A stretch of DNA of 64,000 nt, from positions 314,188,092 to 314,252,091 of the forward strand of contig OY282558.1 of assembly GCA_958295665.1 (NCBI GenBank). The letters run 5' to 3'. Under the pieces are notes generated by a model. It worked only from the letters and a program-made list of their open reading frames with translations. It ran no database searches and was not told the DNA's origin. The stretch is from Tipula vernalis. Taxonomy: Eukaryota; Arthropoda; Insecta; Diptera; Tipulidae. Both the position numbers and the translations under genes were made by a program. Positions 36,790 to 50,599 of this stretch are shown one piece after another. Every line of letters begins with the position of its first letter. Position 1 is the stretch's first letter.

Positions 36790-38133
36790 ACATTAAAAAA
36801 AAATTGGATCTCACAAATAACCGGAAAATTTTATTGAATTCAATTTTAAAGAAAACACAAAATATTTTCACAAGTGCCCAATAATTAGTTGTTAACATCA
36901 CTTACCACCACTCTTTTACCTATCGATACATTGATTACCTACACAACATTTTTTGAACACAATGAAATAAAAACACTTATATTTTCAAATGTTTCCAGAA
37001 ATCCTTTTTTTTTTTCACTTTACACCACAGTTTAAAAAATCTAAGTTTTTCTGCTTAAACAAAAGAACAAGAATATTTTCAAAAAATCACACTTTTAAAA
37101 TGACAAAACTTTTTTACATTCTGTTCACTGTTGAAGGTTCGCGATAGATTCCTTTTTGGTATACATCTATTATATAATGGTATTGTATATAGAAATATAA
37201 CTATTTAACTATTCTTTTCTTGTATCAAGAAAGGATTCTTCAGTTGATATACTTTGTTTTCATATTATGAGAAATAAGTTTTTCATATTATGAAATAATT
37301 TCTTGTATCAAAAATATTTTCTCAGATTATGAAATTTTTAATCACATGTAAAATGCGATTTTTAAATAAGACCGTTTGAGGGAAGAAAATGTTTTTTTGT
37401 CCTGAGAAATGTAAAATACGTTTTCTTGTTGAGAGAATTTATTTAGAAAAAGTTTCTTCAATTGAAGGTTCTCTCGCAGTTCAAGAGCAATATAGAAAAA
37501 TTGATTGTTTCGAAGAGAGAAGAAACTTTTCTTCTTGTACCACCTGATTAATTGATCTACTAATCTAAATTATTTGATATGGTACATATAGCATATGTAT
37601 TTCAAAACGGCGTGTAATTTATACGCTTCATTCAGAATAATTGTTCAATTTATTCAAAGTTGAATAAAGTTCAGAATCAAACTTTATTCTTGTTTATAAA
37701 TTTATAAGATTGGGAGGTATGATGAAAAATTATATACAATTAGTGATAAAATAAATTTAAATTTTGATATTAAACATATGTACTTATACGTATATTTACA
37801 AGAAAATGTTGTATTTTTAAAATGAGAGATTTCAAGAAAATTGGATAATATAGTTTGAGAAAAGGGTCAATTTCTTGTTTTTTTCCATTCGTTGATTTTG
37901 TTACTTCAATCAAGAATTCTGAGCAGGTATAGAAGCAAGAAACTAAATATCAGATTACAATTATGCAACAAATCTTAACTCAAGAAATTTGTTATCAGTG
38001 CAAGAAACACAAATCTTACATTAAGACAAACTCGAAAGAAAGAAAAAAAAATAGCTTTTAAACGAAGAAAAAGTACAATTCCTTTCATTAAAAATTAGTT
38101 TTCTTCGTGATGACAAGCCTAGTTTTTTCCGTG
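36790..38133 (-). repeat. Repeat family E, copy E2, near-end block
   Basis: Non-coding part of E2 rich in ttcttgtatcaaga-like motifs. 37,065-36,960 matches 18,930-19,040 and 38,133 to about 37,700 matches 14,172-14,520, both inverted. The interval that holds the DUF7869-type gene in E1 is absent here. Confidence 0.5.
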
Positions 38134-39055
38134 TTTATATAGAAAACATTTCATAAAAATCGTGTTTTGCCAATTACTGTTCTAATTCTATAGACAGAGA
38201 AGTTTCCTTCATTTTTATATTTCGATACAAATATTCGACAGGTTTGCCAAAACTTAATGTGCCTCGGATTAGTGATTAGCATTTTTGAGATTGGGATAAC
38301 ATTGCTGAATTTTAAAAACATTTCATGAAAATCGTTTTGTTCCAAATGTTCGAAATATAGCCATAGGCTGAGAAGTTTCATTCAATTTATATTTCGATAC
38401 AAATATTCGTCTGATTTGGCAAAACTAAAAATGTCTAGGATTAGTGATTAGCATTTTTGAGACGAGGATGCCATTGGTTAATTTAAAAAACATTTCATAC
38501 AAATCATATTGTGCCCAGTGATCCAAATAAAGCTATAGGATGAGATCCATTCAATTTATATTTCGATACAAATATCGCCTGGTTTGCTAAAACTAAAAAT
38601 GTCTCGGATTAGTGTTTAGCATTTTTGAGATTGGGATACTATTGCTTAATTTATAAAACATTTCCAGAAAATCGTTTTGTTCCAAATGCTCGAAATATAG
38701 CTACATGCTGAGAAGTTTCATTCAATTTATATTTCGATACAAATATTCATCTGGTTGGCCAAAACTAAAAATGCCTCGGATTAGTGATTAACATTTTTGA
38801 AATGGAAATACCATTAGCATAATTTAAAAAACATGTTATAAAAGTCATATTGTTCCAATAGGATTATTCTAATTATTGTTGTATACTTGGACACAAATAT
38901 TCGTCTGGTTTGCCAAATCTAAAAATGTTTCGGATTAGTTATTAACATTTTTGAGATTGGGATACCATTGGCTTAATTGTAAAAACATTCCATGAAAATC
39001 GTTTTGTTCCAAGTGCTCGAAATATAGCCATAGGCTGAGAAGTTTCATTCATTTT
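38134..39055. repeat. ~171-bp tandem repeat array, about 5.3 copies
   Basis: The landmark tatttcgatacaaatattcg recurs at 38,218, 38,390, 38,559 and 38,730, spaced 172, 169 and 171 bp, with a degenerate copy near 38,884. Other shared landmarks are cggattagtgattagcattt and ccaaatgttcgaaatatagc. A single partial unit lies at 28,950-29,017 on the far side of E2. The frame 38,381-38,151 falls in the array and is not a gene. Confidence 0.85.
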
Positions 39056-39129
39056 TGTGATGCTTTAAATTTTATTAATTTTGTAAGTGGATTTTATTTT
39101 GTTCAATATTTTGTAATTTCGGTATTTAA

Positions 39130-42100
39130 TCTAAACTCGGGTGGTTTACCTTCACATAATAGTAAATATGGCTTTAATTTTTCTAGGGTTGCCTGATTTA
39201 CGTTTTTGCATTTACTGTCATGAAATCCTAAAATAACTTCACATATGTTTGTAGGATGCCTTTAAGGAAATTAAGAACTACACTTCTAAATTTACCATCC
39301 GATAATTCATATTTCGATTATAACCTCGTTTATTTTTCTCGGAGGAGATATTACCACCGCTAGATATTAAAGTTATATTCTTGTAGTAAACGACTCTATC
39401 GAACATTTAGCGAACCATAGTAACTCTATAGCATCAAAGTTTTGATAAAATCTTTTAATGACTAATGGCAATTAATCAAATCAATTTTTTTTCTTCTAAT
39501 TTAGTTGGAGTATTCCGTTCTCTATTATTTACAGTAACAGATAAAATTGTTAATTGCATTATCTAAGATAAATATTCAGATATATTACTTTTCCAATTAG
39601 TCCAAAGACTGTCAAGATTTTTATTGATTTTGGAATCTCGTTAAGCTACTAGTTTGTACGCATAAATAGTAGACCAGTATCCAAAGTGTAAATCAGCTGT
39701 GTGCAAAACTAATCCTATAAAACAACAAAAATTAACGATTTACTTTTTAATATTTTTTACAGAAATCTAAAGCAATCCTTCTTTCAAAATTTGAAATTTC
39801 CATTAAACAAATTTAATTGCACCTACTTATTCTATTATAATAATTTACATACTAAGTTGAATGACATAATCGTTTAATAACTGATAAACATTTCTAGACG
39901 GTAACCAATTAGCCCGTTAAATATTCGAGTACATAATATACAAGTAATATTAATTTCATCATCCTCATATACACATACGTCTTATATGAAAGAAGTCTGT
40001 GGCAAAAAAAAAAAATTATTTATGATGAGTAATGTACCTACATACTCGTACAGACATCGTACACATATAATATAAGTAACAAGTTAAATTAAATTAAATT
40101 TATTTTAATAAATTTTTTGTGATATTGCAATTTGTAATTTAATTTTAGAATACAAATATATAAAATTGAATTAATGCACAGAACAACACAAATGTAATTT
40201 AACAGTTGCCAGCAAATAAATCAAAAAAACGTAATATTTTTGTACTTGAATATAAAACGTCTTGTAATTGAAGTTGGTGATTATTTTTTTTTTGTTTTGT
40301 TTTTGTACACAACATGGATGCTGCAAAAATGTTCAAGTGATCTACAAACAACAATAAAATATATGTTTATAGAGGAGTTGGCGATGTATATGCGCGCTGT
40401 AAGTGGGAATTAAAATTTGTGAGAAATACTCTTGCTACAGGAATGGTGTTGTTATTGATACTTTAAGATAAAAAAATAAAAAGTACAATAAAGCTACAAC
40501 AATAATAATGTAATGTAAGATGTTTTCTTTAAAAAAAATATATATTACTTGTTAATGTCAAATGAACAGACAGACACTTTTATATATATCGTTTCACAAA
40601 ATAAAAATAAATAAATCTCATAAATTACAAAAATGTTTGCAAAAAAAAAAAATTCTTGTGTTGTTATCTTTAGTACAAAAAATAATAATAAAATTGAAAA
40701 GACGTACATATATTATAATAACGAGACTGGAATAAATTGACTTTTTAATCGAAAAAAAAAAACTTTTATAAAAAGTAATATACAATTTTTATCTTTTGTA
40801 ATGGAAAATATTAAAACAAAAACAAAACAAAAATATCGCGCGCTCTTATTTCATTCGTTTTTCGCGCTGACTTTATTTTGGGTGACACAACTAATGGATT
40901 TATGAACACCTTTATAATATATTTTTAAAACTTCTTGTACGAATGAACTTTTATTTATTATTGTAAGTGGGGAATATTTTTCAAATTGGAATATTCTTAC
41001 TTTGTATGAATAGTAATACTAATAATGGTGAATATAAATTCAAAAAATGGATTCCAATAAGCGCCATACCTCATAAATATAGAAATTAATTTTTTTTTTT
41101 TGTTTATGGAAAGCAAATGATAAACTTACGAAACTCAATCTAATGTCTTTGTCTTTACTTATATTGACAGTTTAATACACACTATTTAAGTATACCTACA
41201 CATCTCGAAATCAATTGGAATATGGGATAAAACATGTGAAATTATTAACACCTATTTCCTGTAAGACTTATTATATCTTATTATAGATTTTTTTTAAATC
41301 GGAAGCCCAAACAATTATAAAATTTGATGATCTCTATTGCAAAAGTAAAAAATATATTTTTAAAACATCTAACACTGGCTTTTATTTCGCAATTACTGTG
41401 TTTGTTGCATGCAACAATATGCAACGAGAAGAATGTTGCATATGACATTTTCTGTTTTATTCTTAATGTTGAATGAAACATTTAATGTTAACCACCTTAA
41501 AATGACGTTTCTAATATTTATGTAATAGTAACAATAACATTTGTTTTGATTTGTTAGCTATTTGCTTTAAATGTTCTTAACTGGAACGATATATAGTATA
41601 TCTGATTTAAACCGTATACTTCGTCGTAAATTAATCAAAGTTTGGTAGCAAACTATTTTTTGTTGCAGTGTCTAATGCGCTAAATTTTCGGATTAATAAT
41701 GGAGGTCAGGAGAAAAACAAAAATTAATTCATATTTATTGTCAAATAGTAATAAAATCTGATTAAAAACAAAAAAAATTGTGAATTTGATGAATTCTAAA
41801 TTTTAATTGTTTCTAATTTTTACATAATTATTAAACAATAAAAAATATTTTTTAACTTAATTTTTGTAATTGTACGTGTATTGGAAAAACTTAACTATGA
41901 ATCGGAAAACAACTTTATATAGCCGTATTGAGTAAAAAAAATTAATTTAGCTTAACCCAAGTGCTGATACCCCCAAAAATAAAATCAACCCAAAAGCGTA
42001 CTCCGCACATATTTATTATTTGTTTAAAATTATTTTTTAAGAGAAAGGCAAACCGATGGCTTTGGCGCGGAAAGCACAAGTAACGAGAAATGATAAGTAC

Positions 42101-43085
42101 ATTCGACTTTTAATCCGAAAATTCAATATGTGTGAAAGACGAGGATGCAATCAACTCGCCAATCTAACCATAAACTGTTTTTAGTTGCAATTAATCCAAA
42201 CATTTATGCTTTCCTTTTTTGGCGAAATAAATTAACAATTTTTTGATTTTGTTTCTATTTTGTTCAGATGGCCACGTGGCTACACTAGATGTATTACAAG
42301 CGTAAAAAATATATTCACCAATAATCCTATATAGCCTTTTATATCGTTAGTTTGAATCTTAACAGAATTGATTTACACTTTATCTACGATTATAAACAAA
42401 TTTGATTTTGTCCACCGGGTATTAAAAAAATTAAATTGTTAAACATCATTTACATAGTGCAAAGCAGAAGTTACAGTAAGTTGCCGATACTGTAGTTTGT
42501 TCTCAATCAATAAATAAGTTAATGCTAGAATTTTGGATTGGCGTTCAAAAATTAAATCATTGAATTTAGAAATTTGAACCTGATGATCAAGTGTTGCAGT
42601 TACCTCTATTGATCATAATAAACTAAACAATATTCATGTCAAATTTAACAGTTTGAAGAACAGTATTCTGAGGGCTAAACACAATTTTAATAAGCTTTTT
42701 GTGAGACACCTGGGCTATGATTCAAATGAGAAAATAATTATTAGCGCAGGCGTGGAAATTAACGAAATTAATACAGTGCTCTTGGGTATTGTTTAATGGT
42801 AGTAAAATATAAGTGAAAGTTGGAGAGGATATTCGAACTGCTGAAGTGGATTTATTGTGCTACTTAATTTTACGTTAACATTTGTTTATTTAAGTTTTAA
42901 TCTGTTAATTCTTTAAATGAAAAATAATCTTTTATTTGAAGTTACAATTTATCAAGGTTCGTTTGATTTAAATCAAATGCTCCAAATAAATCGAGCGACT
43001 AATACTTTAATGCAATAAAACAATTGTTTTAGTTTTGTTTTTATAACAACGTTCATATTAAGTTCCTATATCGTATTTGATTTAT
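39130..43085. other. Long gene-free AT-rich stretch
   Basis: Almost 4 kb without a supportable gene: many short A and T runs, a few microsatellite-like tacata motifs and no recognised transposon domain. A small frame near 42,055-42,130 (MALARKAQVTRNDKYIRLLI) looks coding-like but is isolated and unidentified. Confidence 0.4.
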
Positions 43086-43089
43086 TACA

Positions 43090-43879
43090 GGGCCTAATGT
43101 AATTCTGCCAATCGCCAATTTTTTAGAAAAAATTTGGTGAACCATTGCAAACTTACTAAATTATATAAACCAAACCGAATTCGTAAACCATTGCAAAAAA
43201 ACTGCGCGGTTAGTGGACAAAAATTTAGAGAAATCCATTTTACAAAATATGAATTTGGGGGAGTTTTGGTAAAAAAACGTTATCCAACATCTGAATATAT
43301 TTATCAGCATTCATAATGCAATCTACTAAATGAAGAGGCCCAGGACCTTTTGTGGTGATACACCCCCAAACCATGACAGATGTTGGATGTTTAACCTTTT
43401 GTACAACACAGTCTTCATTGAAACGCTCATGTGAGCGGCGTTTAACAAAAATATTTCTCTCGGCAATATTTTGAACTGAAGATTCCGAGAAACAAACCTG
43501 AAAATTTGGCCGTTTATGAAAACTTGTAAAAACGAAACAACAAATTGTTTAAAGCGGCCATCGCAATGTTCTATTCGAGATGTTGATGTCGTATATCTTA
43601 TAATGTCATTTATTGAAGCCGTTGATCGTTTACGATTCTGAAAGGTTAATTTTAAGATGATTTTGTCTTCTCTTTCGGATGTTTTCTTTGCTTTTCTGCA
43701 ATTTTCACTGTGCGGTGGAGTCACGACCACACCATTTTGGAGTGATTTCTTAATTCTAGACACAACATGTTTACTGGTTCCGACTATTTTGGCAATATCA
43801 TATTGTTTTAATGATGAATGTTCCAATAAATCAGTAGTATGTTGTTTTTCATCTATGTAATGTCAGCTTTTCGTCCCAT
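43090..43879 (-). pseudogene. Tc1-like transposase relic
   Basis: A start at 43,879 gives MGRKADIT and a stop. The frame 43,826-43,326 then carries the paired-type helix-turn-helix (LKQYDIAKIVGTSKHVVSRI), a basic linker (KKTSEREDKIILKLTFQNRK) and frame-shifted catalytic-core pieces, including a VKHPT.VMVWG-like block near 43,380 and DCIMNADKYIQMLDN near 43,310. This is the Tc1 order, but the core is broken by shifts and the catalytic triad cannot be read through. The plus-strand frames 43,134-43,316 and 43,657-43,860 are antisense shadows. Terminal inverted repeats were not delimited. Confidence 0.68.
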
Positions 43880-43899
43880 TATGACAGTAACGCGAAACT

Positions 43900-44480
43900 C
43901 TCAAAAATCACTTACTAAACATAATTGAAAATTATAACCTATAACACCAATAAAGAACCACTAACACAATACTTAATAAAAAAATTATCATACCTCATTT
44001 ATTATACTATTTAAGTACTACCGTTACCTAATGTTCATCAATCGCTCGCTCGGGGAAGTACAAAATTTAGAAAAATATTCAATAACAAATTCAAGAGAAA
44101 TAACGGTAAATAATTTTGTGCGTCATAAACGGCGCTAGACTTTGCTATAACTAAAATAAAGATAAAATTTGCCGGAAATTGCTTGTATTAATAGTGCAAT
44201 TTTAGAAATTCAAAAGTGGCTAATTCAATGGCCATTTACTGTACCATATTCAAAAAATAATTGTAGCGATATTTTGGCGAAAGCGCAATATTTATAAATT
44301 ATTTTTAAATTTGATTTTTTGCTAAAAGCATACGATTTAGGTCGGGTATGAAATAATCATCATCTGGAGAACAGTAAAATGTCATACCGCTGAAAAAGCT
44401 TTTAAAAAATTATAGCGTATGACTATGGCCCTTTATTCTAGAAGGCTCTGGTGTACGTGTAATATCAATTTTTTCCTGAT
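43900..44480. other. Gene-free AT-rich stretch
   Basis: No supportable gene. It leads into the degenerate tttatagaat array. Confidence 0.35.
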
Positions 44481-44489
44481 TGAGACAAA

Positions 44490-46600
44490 ATAATAAATTT
44501 TTGGAAATTAAAGAATTTACCGAATCTACAGAATTTGTAGAAACATTAAAATTTATAGAATTCATCTATAAAATTTATAGAATTTTAAGAATTTATAAGA
44601 TTTGTAGTATTTATAGAAATTAAGGATTTTATGCAAAAAAAATTGAAAAAAAAATTGAGTTTGTAGAATTTATAGAATCTACAAAATTAAAAGTGATTAT
44701 AAAATTTAAAATTTACAGAATTTATAAAGTTCCTAAATTTGTAGGATTTATAGAATTTAATAAATTTATCGAATTCCTGTAATTTATAAAGTTTATATAT
44801 AGAATTTCTAAAAGTCCTCTTGGTTTCATTTATTCGGTCGCACTTGGAGTAAGCCTCAATTGTCTAGATACTATAACAATTCATCTAGCCGCGTAGAATC
44901 AATTCAGAAGCGATTTTTGATGTTAGCCTCTTAAGGCAACTTCTCTCGGAAGGTTAACGCTCCTAAGTTGTACTACAGCCATATTTAGGCCGTTGTGTGT
45001 CATCAACAATCATTGTCCGTCCGTAGACAAGTGTCATGCGCACTTTTCATGCGCGACGGCCTAATGGGCCGAATTGTCGTTGTATTCAATACGTAACTCC
45101 CATGCAATCACCCAGATACCGACCGAGCCCTCGTAATTGATCTCCACTTTCATCGGTCGAACTATGGTGTGTCGGATCCGACTTTCAATTCAAGTCGTGC
45201 ATTTTTTTGTTTTTTTTGTTTTTTGGTTTTAATCTATGGAATCTGATCTGGGGCTCAAGGCACTCTCAACCCCTTCGCAGTTTACGTTTACCGTAAAATA
45301 GTGGTCCAATCGAGGACGTACGGCTATAGACCCGTTTTGTATAAACTACCTACACATTGCATTCCTTCATGTCAACCTATAGTGCTGACATGAAAGGTGG
45401 GTGGGCCCATATATTCTGCACTCTCAATAGGAGGTCATGGTTGTGTTCATCGTCATCACCATTAGATGTAATATCTTTAGCAAAACATTACATAACTAAA
45501 GTTATTCACAAAATTGTATACGCCCCTAACTTTGTAAAATTAATAGAATTTAATGGATTTTTAAAATTTTTAGAATTTTTCAAATTTACAGAATTTATGG
45601 AATTTGTACCATTTAAAGAACATGCTGGATTTTTAGAACATTTTTTATTTATAGAATTTACAAAATATATACATAGTACTAATAGGATTTAGAAAATATA
45701 AAGAATTTATTAGATTTTAAAAATGTATAAAGGAATTATTGAATTTGTAGAATTACTAAAGTGTATAGGGTTTCTCGAATTTTTAAAATTTATAGAAATT
45801 AAGGAATTTTTAGAATAAGTTTTGATTTTGTAGAATTTATAGAACAGATAGACTTTAAACAAATTATAGGACTGTCCTATAAGTCACTCAAAATTTAAAT
45901 AATATAAAATTTATAGAACTTATAAATTGCATAGAATTTGTAGAATTTAAAGAATTGATAGAATTTATAACATTAATAAAATTTAAATTGATAAGATTTA
46001 TATAATTTAAAATTTTCTTAATATAAATTTATATTATAAAATGAAGGATTTATAAGATAAAATGAAATTTATAGGATTTTTAAAATTTATAGGGTTAAAA
46101 AATGTATAGAATTTATAGATCTTAAGAATTTATATACATAATTAGTAGAAATTCTACTAACTTTATAAATTTTTTAAATTCTGTTAATTGTGTAAATCCT
46201 TTAAATTCCATAAATTCTAAAAATTCAGTCTCTTAAATACTCTAAACACTATAAATTCTGCAAATACGATTAATTCTATAAATAAAATAAATTTATTAGA
46301 AGCGCCATTATATAATTTATAGAATTCGAAAAATTTAGAAAATGTACAAGGATTGTGGAAATATAAATGTGTAGTAGAAGAAAAATTTGTAAAATTTCGG
46401 GAATTGCTTATAAAAAATTATACAATTTAGGGTACTGACTGGAATTGGTAAAGTTTATAGAACTTGGAGCAATTAATAAATTTATAGCATTCAGAGAATA
46501 TGATTTTAATAATTATGAAAATTTTGGAAATATAAAAATCTTTAGGACTTGTGTAATTTATTATAGAATCTGTGGAAAGTAAATATAAAATGTATGGTTA
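44490..46600. repeat. Degenerate ~10-11-bp tttatagaat array, interrupted by a non-LTR tail
   Basis: 44,500-44,815 and 45,530-46,600 consist of endless variants of aatttatagaattt. The motif mostly reads on the plus strand, but at about 46,150-46,290 it switches to the complementary orientation (aaattctataaattc-like). The array resumes after 44,820-45,475, showing that the non-LTR fragment landed inside it. Frames such as 45,357-45,692 that run through it are not genes. Confidence 0.7.
44830..45475 (+). mobile_element. 5'-truncated non-LTR retrotransposon, 3' end
   Basis: The translated start contains SSSRVESIQKRFLMLAS, a hallmark of the very end of reverse-transcriptase polyproteins in Jockey/CR1-like LINEs. 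It is followed by broken remains (FMRDGLMGRIVV) up to about 45,200. A 3' untranslated region follows with ggggctcaaggcactctcaa and a tail of tcatcgtcatcacc units. The same 3' sequence recurs at 51,955-52,085, supporting a repeat family. Strong 5' truncation is typical of LINEs. Confidence 0.55.
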
Positions 46601-46929
46601 CCTACTTTACGGTTTTCAGTGCATGTTTCAAGGGTTTTTAATCCATATTTGGTGTCCAATGGCACTGTACCATTGTAAATAGTTTTGTTTTCTTCAAGCT
46701 CTGTATTTGAGCGATGTTCTTGTTTTCATTTTCCGTTTGTTTTTTTTTTCTAATTACTTGTTATGAGTAATATTTATTTGATTTTGATACACAAGATAGA
46801 AGCATATAAAGTAAAAAGAAAACTGCTTTGATTTGGTCATAATACTGCTAAAAAGTAAACTTGATCACCGATAATTTTATTTTGTAGACAACTGCACTAA
46901 CTACACTACAATGCGTCTGAAATCTCTTT
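46601..46929. other. Gene-free AT-rich stretch
   Basis: No supportable gene or element. Confidence 0.35.
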
Positions 46930-47150
46930 CTTTTAAACTGATGATCTTGATTGAGGAGGTGATTGTTCTCCGGTTTCTTCGGCCTGATCATTCATATTTT
47001 GGTATGTGACACAAGCATCACATACATTTTTTTGGCGAAATCCAAATCCCATATTAAGTTTATGATTAAAAATGATGTGTAGTAAGAAGTTGATCCAAAT
47101 TGTTGCTCAAAAACTGCTAGGGCAACACTACAATCATTATATGATTCCCT
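46930..47150 (-). pseudogene. Possible second DUF7869-type fragment
   Basis: The minus-strand translation gives ESYNDCSVALAVFEQQFG, NHKLNMGFGFRQKNVCDACV and then an acidic end (NMNDQAEETGEQSPP). The NMGFGF..KNVCDAC pattern resembles the cysteine-containing segment that precedes the core in DUF7869-type transposon proteins. The piece is short and isolated, so the call is tentative. Confidence 0.3.
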
Positions 47151-47159
47151 GATAAACAA

Positions 47160-47890
47160 GCACAAAAGAGGATATCTATATAATAACGCTATTTATCGAT
47201 GTCTATATAATAACGCTACTATTCGCTTTTTAGCCCAAAATTAAGAGTGTCAAATACTAAACATGCCATAATTTGAAATTAAACTTAAATTATTTAAGTT
47301 AATTATGCATTTACGCGTACACACATATACACAAATTGTAGCCAACGATACTAAATCGAATTGGAAATTAAATGCTTGTTTAAAATTTTAATTTGATCAA
47401 TACAAATTATGTAACGTTTAGTTTGTTTTAATTTCGAGAGTATCAGTCATTTTAATCTGTTTATGATCACGGTCACGTGTTAAAACATCCTAACATGGAA
47501 CAGACGCTAATCAGCCACATAAAATGGAAATAAAATGCAATTCAAATGCAACAGTGTTTCTGTTGAAACGCTCAAATAATTTTTGCTACAAAACGAACAG
47601 ACCTGCCGCCGCCAATAATCAAAAAACTTAGCACATGGTTTTTCAAACTGAACATTTTTACTTTGCTACATAATACCCCATTTCTTAAATTCGAATGTAT
47701 ACCAGAAAAAGTGTTTTAAAACCACACAGCTTATGTCCAGAAAAAAATTCATGTCACAGTATGTGCAACGATACAATATGTTAAATATTCCAATCTAAAA
47801 GATAACAAGAGGGTTTGGTATAATTTAGTTCGGAAATATTATAATTTTGTGCCCTTTTACTAACTACAAATTCTGTCGTAGAAACTTATG
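47160..47890. other. Gene-free AT-rich stretch
   Basis: No supportable feature. Confidence 0.35.
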
Positions 47891-47899
47891 GAGAATGGG

Positions 47900-48960
47900 A
47901 TTGGCCTAATTTTGAGACAGAACATGAAGGACACATTCTAGTACCTTTCCTTGCCTATGTTTTTGACAAATGTTTTTTAAATGGTACAGTTTCTCAAATT
48001 TTGAAATCTTCAGTTGTTATTCCATTATTTGAGAAAGGTAATCGTTTTGATATGGAACATTATCGACCTATTGATAAATAACCGATTGTATTAAAATTTA
48101 TGGAAAAAGCAACGACAGTCGAGTTGAAAATTTTCTTAACTCACTCGATATAAGTAATTTTCAGTTTTAGTTTAGGTTTGATTTACTTCCTTTTGGTTTT
48201 GGCATTTGATATGGTTGGCCATGTTCTTCTTTTGAGTAAGTTAAATGTTTTCGGATTTCGTGGAGTGTCTCCTAATTGATTACAATCGTATCATGATAAA
48301 AAAATATTTGTTTATGCCGCAGGGCTCTATTCTGAACATTTATTATTTTTAGTTTACATTAATAGCATTTTTAAATTAAATTTCAAAGGCAAAATAATCG
48401 CTTTCGCGACTATTGATATGGTTATAATTGAAACGAACAATGATTAATTGATTTTGCGAAAATGGTTTAATGATCACTCGATATTTTTAATTGGAAAAAC
48501 AAAAGTTAATTTTTTTAAATTACGAGGCAATCTCAACATTTACAAAATTCCACGTATTTTATACAATTTAAGTAATTGTAGTCTATTAAAATGTTATACA
48601 TATTGTAGTTAAAAGTCGCGAGCACTTCTTGGTATTGACATTGACAGTAATTTGAATTGAAAATTATTATTTATTTTAAACATTGCGCATTAGTTACCTA
48701 GTGTTGTGGGAAGTAAAATTGTTCCATGGGGATAATTGTATATCTTTGGGGTTTTGAAATTATTTATTTCTAAATGCGGACAGAGACTATTTTGATTTAT
48801 ATCTGTGTTTGGTTTCTATAACAATGATCATAAAATATGCTTCAGCTACCTGCTTTCTACAGTTACGCTTAGAAAATTCTTTATAGTAGCCTTTAATCGG
48901 TTCTCCATATTCGGATGTTGTATGAGCTTAAACATTTTCTTATTGATCTAAATAATTGGC
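47900..48960 (+). pseudogene. Non-LTR retrotransposon reverse transcriptase relic
   Basis: Consecutive blocks of a Jockey/CR1-like reverse transcriptase appear in order across shifting frames: LAYVFDKCFLNGTVSQILKS and VVIPLFEKGNRFDMEHYRPI (about 47,960-48,075), LAFDMVGHVLLLSKLNVFGF near 48,200-48,255, LLFLVYINSIFKLNFKGKII near 48,345-48,400, and FATIDM in place of the FADD active site. Then come KTKVNFF and LLGIDIDSN near 48,630. The altered active site and many shifts show decay. Endonuclease and ORF1 are absent. Confidence 0.68.
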
Positions 48961-49039
48961 TTTTAGAAAATAAAGATATCAGTTTATGCATTTGAGCTTA
49001 ATTTTTTGATTAAATAATTATTCCTAAATAATAATTACC

Positions 49040-50274
49040 ATCGATCGTGGATGTCAGCGTCGATTAAATGAAAGCTTTGATGAAAGACAACAACGCCAGT
49101 TAAATGAAGCTCGGAAAAGAGCAAAAACACAAATAAAAGCAAATGAAACTGAAGCCGAGAAAAATCTTCGTCGTGCAAATGATTTGAAACGTATGCGTAT
49201 TTCCAGAGCGGTTATTCAAGCAGGAGAAACTGAGGCTGAAGCAATTTTACGACGTGAAAATACAACTGATCAAGTTCGAAATTCAAGAGATTAAGTGAAA
49301 CAGTAGAACGAACAAGCTAAACATCGTCGTGTACATGCTTCTAATCAAGTTGCAAGATCACATGGTGCGCGTTGTATAACATTATCAAATCATGATGACC
49401 TGAACGTTATTGTGGTCCTATAATATTTTATGTACTTTCTGTAATTCACTCAATTTTGAGGGCATAAAGATGATACCATAAATGTACTGTTATGATTCTA
49501 TTAAATAATTAACAAGTTCGTCCTTTTCCACAGTACTTATACAAGAGCTTATGTCAAAGTGACAATCAACGTCAATAAACTCAATTATATGTTATCGATT
49601 CAGCAGAATCAATTGATAAACGATTAGATCATTCAGCTAACGAAGGTTTAAATGAAAATATTGGCAAATATTTAGATGAGTTGATGCGTGAAGTAAATTA
49701 TGCACCAGCATATAAAAGACTTAGTGAAGTTGAAGCAGAGGAAGAGAACAGCAGACGGCGTTATAATTTACCAACTGTTAATGAGGTTGCAATAATTTTC
49801 CATACTGCTGATGGACAAATTTCCTTAGATCATGATTTTTGAGTATATCCAAGAAATGATGAACAGCCTCTTGTTTCATTAATTATTAAGAGTCACCACT
49901 TGATTTCAATGACGTATGTAATATTTTTTTAATTTGGGCAAGCTGCGGATGGATGGCAACTACATATGCAAATAAATTTAGTAAATAATCCAGTTGCACA
50001 AACTAATGTTAGACAAGGTGTTTTTAATCCTATAAATCATGGTAGCAAGTTGTTTCAACAATGTGCAGTTGATTTTTATTTACAAGTTGAGGCAAATAAT
50101 TTGATTAGACACCAACAAAACAAATTACGTTGTGAACAATATCGTGGCTACAATCATTTAAATAACGTTGCAATTAGAGAAGTAACAACTGTTGGTCGTA
50201 CTATAATTCTTCCATCCTCATTTCAATGTTCACCAAGAAACATGTTGGAAAAGTATCATGAATCCATGCAATAG
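49040..50274 (+). pseudogene. Helitron Rep/Helitron-like N-terminal region relic
   Basis: The start (49,045-49,300) gives a basic/acidic repeat-like tract (RRLNESFDERQQRQLNEARK, ETEAEKNLRRANDLKR) as found at Helitron N-termini. Next are a cysteine-poor remnant (NHDDLNVI) near 49,390 and a block at 49,590-49,850 with YLDELMREVNYAPAYKRLSE and YNLPTVNEVAIIFHTADGQI. 49,966-50,274 gives FNPINHGSKLFQQCAVDFYL and GRTIILPSSFQCSPRNMLEK, the Helitron-like N-terminal domain before the replication initiator. Stops and gaps interrupt it, and the HUH nuclease motif itself is not seen. Confidence 0.72.
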
Positions 50275-50599
50275 TTGCAAAACTTTAGAAACCCGATCTA
50301 TTTCACCTCACATGTATTCTAAATTGAAAAAAAGTTAGAGAATATCTTGTGCCGGGCTAACAACCATGTGATGTGAGGCCAAATTTAGTTGCACGAGTTT
50401 TTAAACTCAAGTTGAAATCAATACAAAGGTTTCGGCACTGTTGTTGCATAGCTGTATACAATTGAATTTCAAAACCGTGGACTTCCGGTGAAAAATTGAT
50501 ACAGAAAAAAAAATCGATCGTTATATAACACTGAAATTCCTAATATTGAAACTGAACCACTTTACATGAAATCGTCTGTCGTACAATGGTTCATAGACC

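Noticed and set aside
38134..39055. CRISPR-like array
   Set aside because: The repeats are contiguous ~171-bp satellite units without unique spacers, in a eukaryotic setting.
42055..42130. Short coding-like frame (MALARKAQVTRNDKYIRLLI)
   Set aside because: Isolated, short and without a family match I can defend.
45357..45692. 111-codon plus-strand frame
   Set aside because: It starts in a non-LTR 3' untranslated region and runs into the degenerate tttatagaat array.
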